A stretch of 64,000 nucleotides of DNA. It comes from Flectonema sp. DT1601 (taxonomy: Eukaryota; Euglenozoa; Diplonemea; Diplonemida; Diplonemidae). This document shows, piece after piece, positions 33,079 to 44,254 of this stretch. Each line of letters opens with the position of its first letter. Position 1 is the stretch's first letter. The notes under the pieces were generated by a model. That model saw only the letters and a list, made by a program, of their open reading frames with translations, did not search any database and was not told the origin of the DNA. Location of the stretch: contig OZ025807.1 of the NCBI GenBank assembly GCA_964019425.1, positions 864,823 through 928,822 on the forward strand, written 5' to 3'. The position numbers were made by a program, and so were the translations under genes.

Positions 33079-34219
33079 ATTGTAATTTATTGTTTATAAT
33101 TTCTTTTTTTTTTTTTTTATTGGAAACAAATTTGGAACATCAAAAATAAAAAAAAATAAGAATAAACTTAGTACCTAACACTCACTTGAGTAATCTATAA
33201 ACCGGAATTAGCGGATCTGAAACTGATCTGCTTATGGCCTATTCGACTTACGAAAAAGAAGAAAAAAAGAAATTCAAAGCTAGATCAATCTCGCTACTAT
33301 GTTTTTTTTTGTTTTTGTTTTCTCCTCTCCCCGCTACCGATTGTTGGAGGAATTATTATTATTATTCTTTTGAGCATAAAAAAGCAGTATCAAATTACTC
33401 CCCCCCCTTGACTATGCGGGTTATCACGTTTCCTTTTTGTTTTAGGTTTTTTGTTAGTAGTGAGATGTGCTACATTTAATTATTTCACAACGTGTTTCGC
33501 CATCTTGAACTATTTTTAATACAGTTTTCGTATCATCAAATACCAGTATATACGGCTATTAACAGAGAGCCGCCCCGCTTCCCTGGTGTTCGTCTTTTTC
33601 TATGGTTAATTTTCAAGACAATATAATGTATTAATTAAGTACTCATGAGTTTTATAAAAAGCTGTTACGGTAACATAGGCAAGTGGCGCTCAACTATGTT
33701 CACGTGGCCTCCAGTGGTATTATTTATTTATTTGCAATCATTTACTACGCTGCCGCTGACAGTCAAGATTGTCGGAGAAATTGTTGTTCCTTTTGAGCTT
33801 GAAAATGCAGTATCAAATTACTCCCCTGTCAAAGTTTCACCCCCCTGGAATGACTCAGTCTCTACATTTGACTGACTTACTTCCATACCATACTGATGAG
33901 AGAATAGAGGTAAGAGGTACATGGATTACTCTCGAAACCTATAGTTACTTTAATATGCTAAGTTGCGCATTACCCTTAGTCACTGTATTTAAAACTAATG
34001 TTAAATTATCTTTATGTTTTTATGATACAACACAGTTGTAATTTTTACAAAATCGAACATACATCCCCCCTGTCAAAGTTTCACCCCCCCAGATCTCTTC
34101 TAAATTGAATAACTCGATTCCGTACTGCACTGAATGACAACACGGAAAAAGAGATGTGTATGCAGCTAAGTTAGAAACATTTATTATAATGTAAAGTATT
34201 TACGTCAATCGCAGAGTGT

Positions 34220-34338
34220 ATACCTACACTAACATTACCTTTAGTCACTGTATCTCAGAACTAATGTTAAATTATCGTTATGTTGTTTATGATACAAAAC
34301 ATTTGTATTTTACGTACAAACTCGAACAGTTAACCCCC
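34220..34338 (+). repeat. Dispersed repeat (first copy 30479-30598)
   Basis: Nearly identical to the first copy, from TACCTACACTAACATTACC to CTCGAACAGTTAACCCCCC. Confidence 0.8.
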
Positions 34339-34814
34339 CAGATCTCAATAATCTTTTTTAATTTTATTATTGAGCTCTGATACAATACAGAGATTTATAT
34401 TTGTATGGCAGTCTTCCCGTCTTCGCATCACCCTTAGTCACTGTATTTAAAACTAATGTTAAATTATCTGACACAATTGGTAAATTACCTTATTAATATT
34501 TCAATTTTTTACTTTCTTTTTCGTTATATTTGTATTAATTATTATTTTTTCTGCTATATCAATGGTGTTGCAGACTGAACTTCCGTGACGTGAAAAATTA
34601 TGCCTCGGATTTCCGAATGAATTTTCTTTTTTAATTCAAATATTGATTGATGAAACTGACTATCATCTTACCTGATCCTTTTCATTTCTTGCTGAGTGAT
34701 ATGGCTATGTTCTGCCCAATTTTTTGTGGTATATTTCTGAAGCTTTTCGGTAAGCCCACAGTACAATTATAATGCTTTGGACATCCTCGGTACTGCTCTA
34801 TTTTCTTTCGTGGT

Positions 34815-35057
34815 ATGTGGGCATATGGTCGTATTATAAAGAAAGATGTATATGGAAGAAAGAATCTTTTTTATTTTTTTCACCTTCCCCCCCACTCCCA
34901 GATCATTTCTCTTTTATTTTCTTTAGTTGTTTACAACCTGTTAGCCTCTGGGCAAGGTGGAGGCTGGAAGTCGATCACTTCCAGCCAATACTATGAAACT
35001 ACAATCTTCGCGATTGGGTCCTTTCTGATGCGGGCTACCCAGACCCCTCGTAGTCAT
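34815..35057 (+). repeat. Hairpin-bearing dispersed repeat, copy 2 (best hairpin)
   Basis: It contains a perfect 10-bp stem at 34962-34986: GGCTGGAAGT, loop CGATC, ACTTCCAGCC. About 45 nt downstream, GGGTC pairs with GACCC around CGGGCTACC. The copy ends CCTCGTAGTCATCAGT. Confidence 0.8.
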
Positions 35058-35093
35058 CAGTTTGTATTTTGCTAACTAACTAACTAAAACTAT

Positions 35094-35244
35094 TTCTCTT
35101 TTATTTTTAGTTGTTTACAACCTGTTAGCCTCTGGGCAAGGTGGAAACTGGAAGTCGATCACTTCCAGCCGATACTATGAAACTACAATCTTGGCGATTG
35201 GGTCCTTACTGATGCGGGCTACCCAGACCCCTCGTAGTCATCAG
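35094..35244 (+). repeat. Hairpin-bearing dispersed repeat, copy 3, adjacent to copy 2
   Basis: It repeats the last two-thirds of copy 2, from TTTAGTTGTTTACAACCTG to CCTCGTAGTCATCAGT, about 37 nt after copy 2 ends. This looks like a local tandem duplication. Confidence 0.8.
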
Positions 35245-35446
35245 TCTATATTTTGCTAACTAACTTATCTTTCCTGTTGTCTGAAGAAAGATTTTTTAAT
35301 TTTAGCCCGAAACCAACCATCTTAGAATGATAGCAACTTCAACATAGAATGAAGTCCCTTAGAACTTACTGAAGGCCTTAAAAGGGACAAGTAGTATAAG
35401 ATTAAGGCCTAAAACTGCATATTCTAACGTTTTTCTTTTTTTTTTT

Positions 35447-35610
35447 GCATTTAACAAGTATTGTAAGAACGAAAAAGAATGTTGGCAGCACACGTAAACC
35501 TCCTTTAGCTTTATCAGTTTAAGTCGGTTCACGGTTTCGTGCACAAACAAAAAATCACAGTGTTATTTTACTATTTTCTGTATAGTTTAAGATAAAGCCA
35601 ATTCTTTTTT
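35447..35610 (+). repeat. SINE-sized dispersed repeat family, copy 3
   Basis: Almost identical to 30638-30799 over its whole length, which suggests recent spread or duplication. Confidence 0.8.
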
Positions 35611-36117
35611 TCTTTCTTGTTCTGATTTCTTTTTTTTAATACACGGTTGCTGGTAGCGACACTGTTACCCTGTGAGAATTTTCCTGGCTTTTGGCTCCCT
35701 AGGCTTCGTAAATAAATAAGTAAATAAAAAAATAGCCTCACTTACTTCTTCATACGTATAATATCCTTACTCAAGCTCGAGCTTACGCTTATGATCCGCT
35801 ATAGGATCTTCTGTTGCGGTGAGTTCATGATACAACAACGTTAGGTTAAGTAACTAACACTTTTTTTTATAAACTAATATTCTATTCTAACCGTCGAGGA
35901 CGGACAAGAAGCATAATCTAAAATCTAAGATTAAGGCTCCTGAAAACTACGTATTCCAAAAAAGTGTTTTATGGAACAGCAGAACAATTGTGTTTTTATG
36001 ACTTTTTATTTTTATTTTTTTTTATATTTTGATTTTGTGCAACTAACTTATTATAAACTCATATTTCTAACTACAGATAACTATTTTAATACATAACTCA
36101 GCATCACTCATTAGTGC

Positions 36118-36145
36118 GGGATACCAACTAATGAGTTGGTATCCC
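36118..36145. other. Perfect 12-bp inverted repeat with a 4-nt loop
   Basis: GGGATACCAACT, loop AATG, AGTTGGTATCCC, with no mismatches, in an otherwise A/T-rich stretch. Confidence 0.9.
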
Positions 36146-36350
36146 ATGTTCACTGATATTTATATAGAGGACCGTGTTAATTAATAAAATAACTGGTCCC
36201 TGCTGAGAAGGACAAACGCGATGAGTAGGACAGGCCTGTCCCCTACTTTCTTCTGTGAAGAGGGCTGGGTAAGGGGAATGGTCTGGAAATCTTTTTTGAA
36301 ACCTACTCTATGTATAAAATTGATCATCAAAAACTTTTTAAAAGAGCAAA

Positions 36351-36377
36351 TAAAATAAAATAAAATAAAATAAAATA
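36351..36377 (+). repeat. (TAAAA)n microsatellite
   Basis: About five and a half consecutive TAAAA units. Confidence 0.9.
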
Positions 36378-36964
36378 AGCTCGCCTGTTTCAAATTTTTA
36401 CCCATCTCCCATTCCCAGAACTTTTTGACTTCCCAGGCTTTCAAAAAAATATATTATTTGGGTTTGAATAACCGTCACACGGAAGAGTGATGAGTAAACC
36501 AGGGGGCAATAATAACAACTTGGTCCACAGGGCTGATGACAATGTTCCAACGTAGCTAGGGCTAAGACAAGAAATGCGCCTGACGTGGGTGGAGTAGAGT
36601 CTTGTTTTATTTCGGAACGTTTTCTGGACTACCCAGAACAATATTTGAATTTGGAAGTTTCAACCGTTATTAATGATTTTAATAATTTATTGTGGTGTAT
36701 TTTGGGCCATAACCCTTTATTTTTTAATATTTTCTTTTGTAACTGAAGTCGAAATTTTTTTGCTGTTGCTTTTTTTTTCTTGTGTTAGGAAACTAAAAAA
36801 ACTTTTAAAAAAAAAGAGATAGCGACTTTGGTATGTTAACTTCCTGCTCTCTAAGCTTCATTTATTTTCAGTGTGTTTTTTTTTTTTTTTTTTTTTTTTT
36901 ACATAAAATCATACTATCAATTTTATTTAGTTTTATTTTATTACTGGTATCAAGTAATTAAACT

Positions 36965-37709
36965 ATAATTCCACAAAAAAGTTTCTGAAATCCGATCTCA
37001 ACATAAAAGTTTCCGAAACGGACAGCTCAACACAAAATAGTTTCCGAAATGGACAGCTATTTCTTTTTTTTTCATAGCTTACTGCTAGTGCATTTCGGGG
37101 TCCCAAGGTCATGAGGATTTTTTTTTTCTCCTAAAAAGAATTTTCCCACACAGGGCAAAGCTATCCGACGAGATGAGTGAAATACACCGAACCTGTGTGA
37201 CTTGGTATGTGTGCAGGGCCGGTCACCTACGCAGAGACGAGTCTCGTACCAACCAAGATGAGGTATGAGAGCGCAAAAACCAAGTATACATGATCAGCAG
37301 CCTAGGGCTTGACATGAATAGCTGTGGAGTGGCGAAACCATTTAATGTTCTCAAGTCTGAGATCACCTCACTGAGCCGCACAGTACTCCTTTCGGAGTTT
37401 CTGTGAAAGTAGCCCACGGAAAAGAGGTTGATTCAGGACCTGCGTATTAGTTGTTACGGTACCTGCCTTACCTTAAATTATTCCTTCCTTGGTTGAGAAC
37501 CAACCTATTTCAGCCTCTTGTATTTTGGGAGCGAAAAAAAAATTTTTTTTCTTACCGAACAGCGAAAAAAAGTTGCGGGCAATGGAGGAAAAAAGAAAAT
37601 TGATGTCGTCCATTTCCGAAACTTTCGTGTGTGGAGCTGTCCATTTCGGAAACTATTATGTTGAGATCGGACATTTCAGTAACATTTGCGTGGAATTAGA
37701 GGTTTTCCC
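36965..37709. mobile_element. About 745-bp non-autonomous element with inverted-repeat arms of about 90-100 bp
   Basis: The left arm (about 36966-37060: ATTCCACAAAAAAGTTTCTG, GATCTCAACATAA, AGTTTCCGAAA-GGACAGCT) is the inverted complement of the right arm (about 37607-37709, ending GTGGAATTAGAGGTTTTCCC). The right end matches the termini of the 141-bp MITE at 32938, so both belong to one family. The outermost 12 or so bases of the left end are missing or diverged. The interior (37165-37530) is the repeat also seen at 12040. No transposase is encoded. Confidence 0.7.
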
Positions 37710-38390
37710 TTTTTTTTTTTTTTTTTTTTTTTTTGCACTGACGAAGTGGTGCGATCAAAGTATAAGGCTTATCTGAATAATTTCGTTAGGCAGTATCAAT
37801 ATTTTTAGATCGAAGGTTTTAGATCGCCTGACAAACGAATTTTTCACCGAAAAAAGGAAGTTAAGCTATAATCTCTTTTTACCCTGTTACTTTTAACTTT
37901 TTCTTGTTTACAAGGAGTAATGTTGAATGTGGATGTATATTCTTTTTTACCTTTCGTGCGATATTTCTATTTTTCCCCTCCGTTTTTCTACCGATCTCAA
38001 AGGTATTCTATTTATTCGAAACGAATCTGTGCTTGATTAGTGACTCATATACAGCTGTATTCGAGAACTCTCACTAAGATACAATAATATAACTTGGGAT
38101 GAGTGACGAAAATTTTCTGAAGCACATTGTCGTCGTCATTCGTCTGTGCTGTAATGAGTTATTCTCTTTGTCAAAAAGTTTCATGGTTCTGATATTGAAT
38201 TATTGTTATTGCGTGAGATTCTCCAGAGGTTTTGATTTTGACAATACCAAAAAAAAAAAAAAAAAAAAATTATCATCTCCTCATTGCATCTTCTCTTGTT
38301 TTTACTCCTTAACAATATCAAAAAGATCTGTTAAGCTACTGTAGCCTTAGTATCGTTGGTTAACCTTAAAAAGTAGTTACCCAAGGGCTG

Positions 38391-38473
38391 TAGGGGCGAA
38401 CTCCCTAAGAACCAGTAATAAGAGCCCGTGCTTGCGGGTGAGGAAGTAAGGAGAAAGCCCCTGAAAGCCCCTA
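38391..38473 (+). ncRNA. G/C-rich island with nested inverted repeats: candidate structured RNA
   Basis: TAGGGGC (38391-38397) pairs perfectly with GCCCCTA (38467-38473), enclosing CCCG-TGCTTG-CGGG (38425-38438). It stands out from the A/T-rich surroundings. I do not recognise a family. Confidence 0.3.
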
Positions 38474-39238
38474 TCCATGATCACAAAAAAGTCTACTTTT
38501 TCAAAAAGGACAACTTTTTTATTTCATCAAGAAGGATATTGGGTTTTCTAATTTGGTAATCATTAATCTTTCAGTCGATGCTAATTCAACAATCCATGCG
38601 AAATCTTCGGATATGACTACGGATTCTGTCTTCTGTTACTGTGAGTTACCCTCCTAGAACTCATAATATACAGAAACGTTGGATTATATGACTAACTGAA
38701 TCTATTATGCGACATCTTTCTTTTGATATCCTGTTTTATTCTTTTTTCTCAATTTTCTTCTATTTTTATGTGATGTAATCCCAGAAGTTTTTGTCCATTT
38801 TTTTTTAATTGGAACAGAAAAAGGAGGGATGGTTGTCAACAAAGAGTTTTTATTAATTTTTAGCAAATTGGCAAAGTTAGTTTAGACTTTCTTTCCTTAA
38901 AGTAAAAACCTAAAATCTTTGCATAGTCATTCAACGATCATGAATTGCATCTATTCCTCTCTCTTATAACTCCCTTTCTTACTGTGTTCATTAGTTTATT
39001 GGTTCAAGCGAGCCATAACATTGAGTACCGTTAATCGCGATCGATTGATAACACTCACGGGAGAGCTACAAAAAAAAAAATAAAAAAAAATGAAATTTTA
39101 CTACTTTCAAATCATTTCTATTTGTTTCCTTCAGGTTATAAAAATATGGTAATAAACTATCTTGTGGATATCTCAAGTGATTGGGTTGACCTTGTTGTGT
39201 TTGTTGCTTAATTATATTCCCATCTCGCAGTTATCAAT

Positions 39239-40051
39239 ATGTCCAAATCGTTCTTTGCGAGTTTCATAGATTCTCTGGCTAATCGACCTGACAGCCAGAT
39301 CTTCACGTTGGTGGGTCCCAATGGACGTGATGTTTGCAGTCTGACCTATCGCTCTCTGCACCTGAGAGCACAGCGAATTGGGAAGAAGTTGACTGAATCG
39401 AAGGGTTTGAAAAAGGGTGACATTGTACTTCTTTTCTACCCTCCTGGTATAGACTTCATTGCGGCGTTACTTGCTTGCATGTGGAAAGGGATCATCCCGG
39501 TGCCTGTTGCAACGTTCAATCCTCTATACCCAAATGAATGGATGGAAACTGTTACGAAGATTGCTGCTGATTGTGAAGCGAAAGTAATCCTAACGGACTA
39601 CAAGATGATGAACATGAAGAGACTCGGCTCAGTAAAGACGTTCTTCACGCGTAACCAACCACAGTGGCCAGACCTTCCGTGGATTGAGACGGAATCGATG
39701 TCTGCTTGTGGAGATGTATCATTCGATGTTCCAGTAACTGTTGCTGATGATACTGCTTTTATTCAGTACACTTCTGGGCCAGGTGCCCTTAGAGGAAAGC
39801 GAGTGACATATGGCAATCTACAAAAGCAGCTTGAAATGAATCAGCGAATGCTTACCGACAAGGCAGTCATGTGGAGACCAAACTTTCAAGATTTCTGTTT
39901 GATAGGAGGAATAATGGGCTGCCTAGCGGCTAGTGCTAAGATGTACATTGCTTCATCAGACTTTATTAGAAATCCAGCATTGTGGTTTGAAGTTGTTGAC
40001 CGAGTAAACGGATCTCACGCTTCTTCGACTAATTTTGGTTTTAAGCTCTAG
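39239..40051 (+). pseudogene. Truncated 270-residue duplicate of the megasynthase acyl-AMP ligase N-terminus
   Basis: It begins MSKSFFASFIDSLANRP and aligns with the first part of the megasynthase. At the DNA level nt 39271-39778 are nearly identical to 17881-18393, with essentially no differences after 39541. At the adenylation P-loop identity stops abruptly: TSGSTGKPKG of the parent becomes TSGPGALRGK here. Beyond it the proteins still align (YGNL, DFCLI-GIM, SKMY/AKMY, DRV-G-H) but are much more diverged, and a stop ends it at 40051. It lacks the acyl-AMP ligase C-terminal half and all later domains. A pyrimidine tract plus CAG (39229-39230) lies just upstream, so it may still be transcribed. 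It is unlikely to be an active ligase. A regulatory or decoy role is possible but unsupported. Confidence 0.75.
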
Positions 40052-40609
40052 TCACGGCGTAACTTGTTAAGTCCTTCTCAGAACAGATAGCTTCTCGCAT
40101 CTAGTAATATAGATGGTGACGAACTATTTTTGTTTTCTTTCGCATCACAGGGTCTGTTCTGACCTTTGTGACACTTCGATACGTTCTCCCGTCTCCAAAA
40201 CTTGTCGCTCGCTTAGGTGAGAGATGTAGACCATGCTGTTATAACTTCTCTTTCTTCTTGTGTTGACATTTTAATTCCTGTTCCTTGTACCTTTCGATTG
40301 ATCTTCAATCGAAAACGGTCCTGTTGGCGATTTTATTATATTTCTCTTTTGGTTGCTTCTTGTGTTGTGTTGGAACCTTGTAATCTGCACGCGGGTGACT
40401 TCTGTTCCTCAGTTCGCTTCAACATGTGCAACACTACACTAACTTACTCTCTGAGCGGCTTCTCCATAAAGCTTTCTTTTCAAGTCTTCAAAGGGGCAGT
40501 TGAAAATGTCTGATGAAGAGAGGACGAAAGGGAGGGGGAAAAAAAAAGAAAAGAAAAAAATCTTTCGTAAGGTGGATCCGGGGTCTCTCAGCAGCTTCCT
40601 CGCGAAAAA

Positions 40610-40646
<37 letters not shown>

Positions 40647-40891
40647 AGTAAATTTTACAGAATTTTTTTTTTTTTTGACTACTCGCAATATTGACCAGTG
40701 ATGGAGATATTCCCCACACACTCCTACTTTGATACCATACATACAATGAAAGGTATGCTCAAACAGTTAGCCCTCCCCAGTCCACTACAGGGCATGGGAC
40801 GCTCAACCTGTTAGTACGTGGTCCCCGAATTACCAGATTCGACAACGTTTTCTGGTCAACAAGACAAAAAATATAGTTATCTCTTTTATTT

Positions 40892-41021
40892 TCTCTTTTT
40901 TCTAAAGGTAATTTCTTTGATAAACAACTACAAATATTTTTCAGTCAAGTACTTGATATTAATTTTGTTTTCTTTAATATCTAAAGTTGTTACTGTTTTT
41001 ACATTGTCAAAGTTTCACTCC
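40892..41021 (+). repeat. Dispersed repeat (first copy 30325-30451)
   Basis: Nearly identical to the first copy over about 127 nt, ending GTCAAAGTTTCACTCC. Confidence 0.8.
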
Positions 41022-43797
41022 AGTCCAAAAAATATTCAGTTGCAATCGTTGAACTAAACTAAAGTTGCGAACGCCACCTGTGAAAATAATTATCTCTAAG
41101 TCGTTATCTCATCATTTTTGTTTTGTTTTTTTTGTTGTTGCTTTTTTTGAATGCACATGGTCAGAAAGTTTTGAAGAAGAAAAAAGAAGAAAAAAAGGGG
41201 GAAAAGTGTTTTGGTCATTGTTTGATTTATATCAGAAGTGTTTTATACGGTTGTGGCTAGGAATTCTTTTTTTTCTTTTTTTTTTTTTTAAAGTCGAAGT
41301 CTTTTTTTAGGGGGGGAAAAAAAAAAAAATAATAAAAATAAATAAAGTATTTGTGGCGGCTGATGCAGTTCTTGAATAACCCATCAGGTTATATATCACA
41401 CCACAGAATTGGGGACCTGAAGAGCTTCAGGATCCTTCAACTAGATTTTAGTATCCTACGACTTATTAATTGATTATTTTACACCTTTGTGATAACCCTA
41501 TTAATATAAACTAATACTAACTGATATATATAACTCTAGGGTTGTTGTGTTTCAAATATTCGCATCAGCCGCTCAGCCGCCACAGGAACTGTTAGATAAA
41601 TTGTTTCCCCATCCTCTTACAAGGTATGCATAGAGTATTTTCACTCTCTCTGTTATTCTATGTGCAATAAGTTCTACTAACTAACTGACCGAGATACATG
41701 CCTACAGTGTTAAATGGAACAGCAGAAAACAAAAAAACTCATATTCTAACTAAGTGATGGGTATCGGCGTTACCTTATCTCTTAGTAACCTTGCAATCAA
41801 TGTGTTCGAAGTGGTGCATTTTTTATAGACATACAGCATAACTGTTGCAACTTCGTGAGTGTGTTACTTTTGTTATGTATCAGACAGAGGCTATAATAAT
41901 ACTTGTCATAATTGTTGCCAGCAACGACCCTACCCAAGCTGAAGCTAACATTGACTTTCCAGTCCGTTGCTTCAAAACTGATGACATCTAAAACGAACAC
42001 TCAAACTCTACTTGTCCGGTAACTATTACCAAGACGATAATCTTAATAACCTGTTCCTTCCTATTTTTTCAGCTGTTTTGTCTCAGTGGAACGCAAGCAA
42101 TTTTTTTTTTTTTTTATTCTCCACTGAACAAGACATGTTCCTCCCAGTTTTTTCATTCTTTAATTTTCCTCTCTGTTTTTTTTTTTTTTTTTTTGCAACA
42201 ACGGAGGAAAAAACAGTAGTCGCGAGTAATCATCCGAGAAGAGTTGAATTCTTGAGTGAGAATTATCTTCGACAGCGCCTACTAATTTTTCGAGTGTGTG
42301 CCCGTGGGCCTTCGCATATAGCTGTAGTGAGTTTCTCTCGTTGGAACAAGTGTAATTTTACACATCTCTGCCTCGCAGGTAGGGATTTTGTTGTTCTCTT
42401 TTTTTTCTTCGAGAGTATATTTACTACAGCTTGCAATTCCAAGAAATCAGTGTCTTGGTTCCTCGATTGGCACTCTGAAAAAAAATGCATCGGAAGAACA
42501 ACTCATATAAAAAAATAAAAAAATAAAAAAAAAAGAAACAATTAGTAATTATTACTTAAAAAAAGAAATTCTTATCTATTCTTTTCCCTAATTTGATACA
42601 CTTTTTTTTTATTAAATTTTTTTTAAAAAAAACACATTTATGTCTTTCCCTTTTATTACATTATTATTCTGTCGATCGATCTTGCAAACGTGTTTACCCC
42701 TCTCCAATTATAATTATAAGTATGAAGCAGTAATGGAACAGAAGGGTGAAACAAATCACTCCGTTCAAAACAGTTGGGAGTTGAGGTTTTTGATATGTTT
42801 CGGTGTTCTATATGAATTTAAAAAAAAAAAAAAAGGACCTGAAACTTTTTTTTTGCTAACAAAATTGGCAGTTTCACTATTGTCGTTACTGTTTTTATAT
42901 CCTCTTCATTAAAAAGAAGAAAAAAAAAAAAAAGGGCATCCATAGTGACGAAGTCCTTGTGCTCCTGTCTCTCACTTTCCTTCCCATGGTTGTTGTCTCT
43001 TTGTAGTGGCATCTCCGTGGATTTCGTGTTTCTTAATTTATTTGAATCTTACTCCTACTTTACATTTCTCTGTCTGTTTATTTCTAATCAAAGCTATTAT
43101 CATGCTTTTATCAATTCTTCTACATGTTATTTTAATTGAATTTCTGTACATCCAATGGGTACCTGTCTGTCTAGTGGTACCTGATTTCATCATTCTACGT
43201 TATTAAAAAAAAGTGTATTTCTAGCTTGTGTTTTTTTTCTTCTTCTTCCATTGCGTTCAGCAATTAAGTCACCCAACTTATTCCGTTTTTTTTCTTCATC
43301 CGCAAAAAACTTAACTTTGTTTTTACTTTTTTTTTTACCCCCCTTTTTCTCTCTTGCATTATAATCTATCCGTAAGCTTTTCTTCTTAAATTGTAGGGGG
43401 AGCTATACTGTGGCTGTGCTAATTGAGGTGGACGGTATTGTGAACTACATTCGATTTCATTTAACAGCTGTTTTTGCTAAAACGAATTTTTCTGTCCATC
43501 GTTTTTTCCGTGTTACATGGTCAAAACAAGATTATCCCTATAGCCATTTTATTGTTCAGCTTTTTCTTTTTTTCTTTAAACAAGTTTTTTTAAAATTCCT
43601 CTCAGTTTTTTTTTAATAAAAAAGAAAAAGGGTGGGGAGAAAAAAAGGAAGAAAAAAAAAAAAGAATCCGTGGTTTATTCGTTATTAGTCACGATAATAA
43701 AAAAGCGGTCTTGACTTGACTTTTCTTTTTTAGATGACCAAAGGTTTTTTTTTTTTTTTAAACCAAACATCGACTCTATTCTATTTCCTCTCAATTT

Positions 43798-43835
<38 letters not shown>

Positions 43836-44077
43836 ATTCAACGTGATAAACGTAAAATAAACGAGTAAAGCTATCGTCTTAGAATCCAGTTTACTCCAGT
43901 AGCACTTTGAAGCTGTAATTGAGTCTTTTATGAGATGCTTTTGTCTCGACTTTTTTTTTCTACTTCCACGTTGAAGATTATGGTAGTAATTTTTATTAAC
44001 TAAAGTATGGAAGTCTTTTTTTTTTCTTTTTACACACGAGACCCAGCTATTATTTATATTATTTTTATTTTATTTTT

Positions 44078-44254
44078 GCATTTAACGAGTTTTGTAGGAG
44101 TAAAAAAGACTGGCTTCAACTAAAAGAATGTTTGGCAGCACACCTGAACCTCTTTTAGTGCTTTTTCATTTTTGGTTCGGGGTTTCATGCACAAACAAAA
44201 CACCCGTTATATTATTATTTTTTGTATAGTATAAGTTAAAGCCTTTTTATTTTT
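44078..44254 (+). repeat. SINE-sized dispersed repeat family, copy 4 (diverged)
   Basis: GCATTTAACGAGTTTTGTAG, TTGGCAGCACACCTGAACC and TTTGTATAGTATAAGTTAAAGCC align with 30638-30799, with an insertion of about 17 nt. Confidence 0.65.

Larger units (their letters stand above)
28243..39200. other. Long gene-poor, A/T- and T-run-rich region with dispersed repeats
   Basis: I see no credible gene over about 11 kb. The region is a patchwork of T runs and short repeats, the clearest of which are listed separately. The first part (28288-28326) carries a 39-nt near-copy of the megasynthase's own coding sequence at 20715-20753. Other repeated phrases include ATTTTGATTTTAGTGC followed by CTCATATTCTAACTAA (31560-31830 and about 36010-36070) and TTTGTTGTCCTACGAATTTTTG (32107 and 32255). 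Confidence 0.7.

Noticed and set aside
40217-40513. 98-codon frame after the truncated ligase duplicate
   Set aside because: It has no ATG at its start, no similarity to the megasynthase, and a composition like its A/T-rich surroundings.
42012-43206. Several 60-170 codon frames in 42-43 kb
   Set aside because: They start at non-ATG codons or are driven by T runs (poly-Phe), with no domain or acceptor support.
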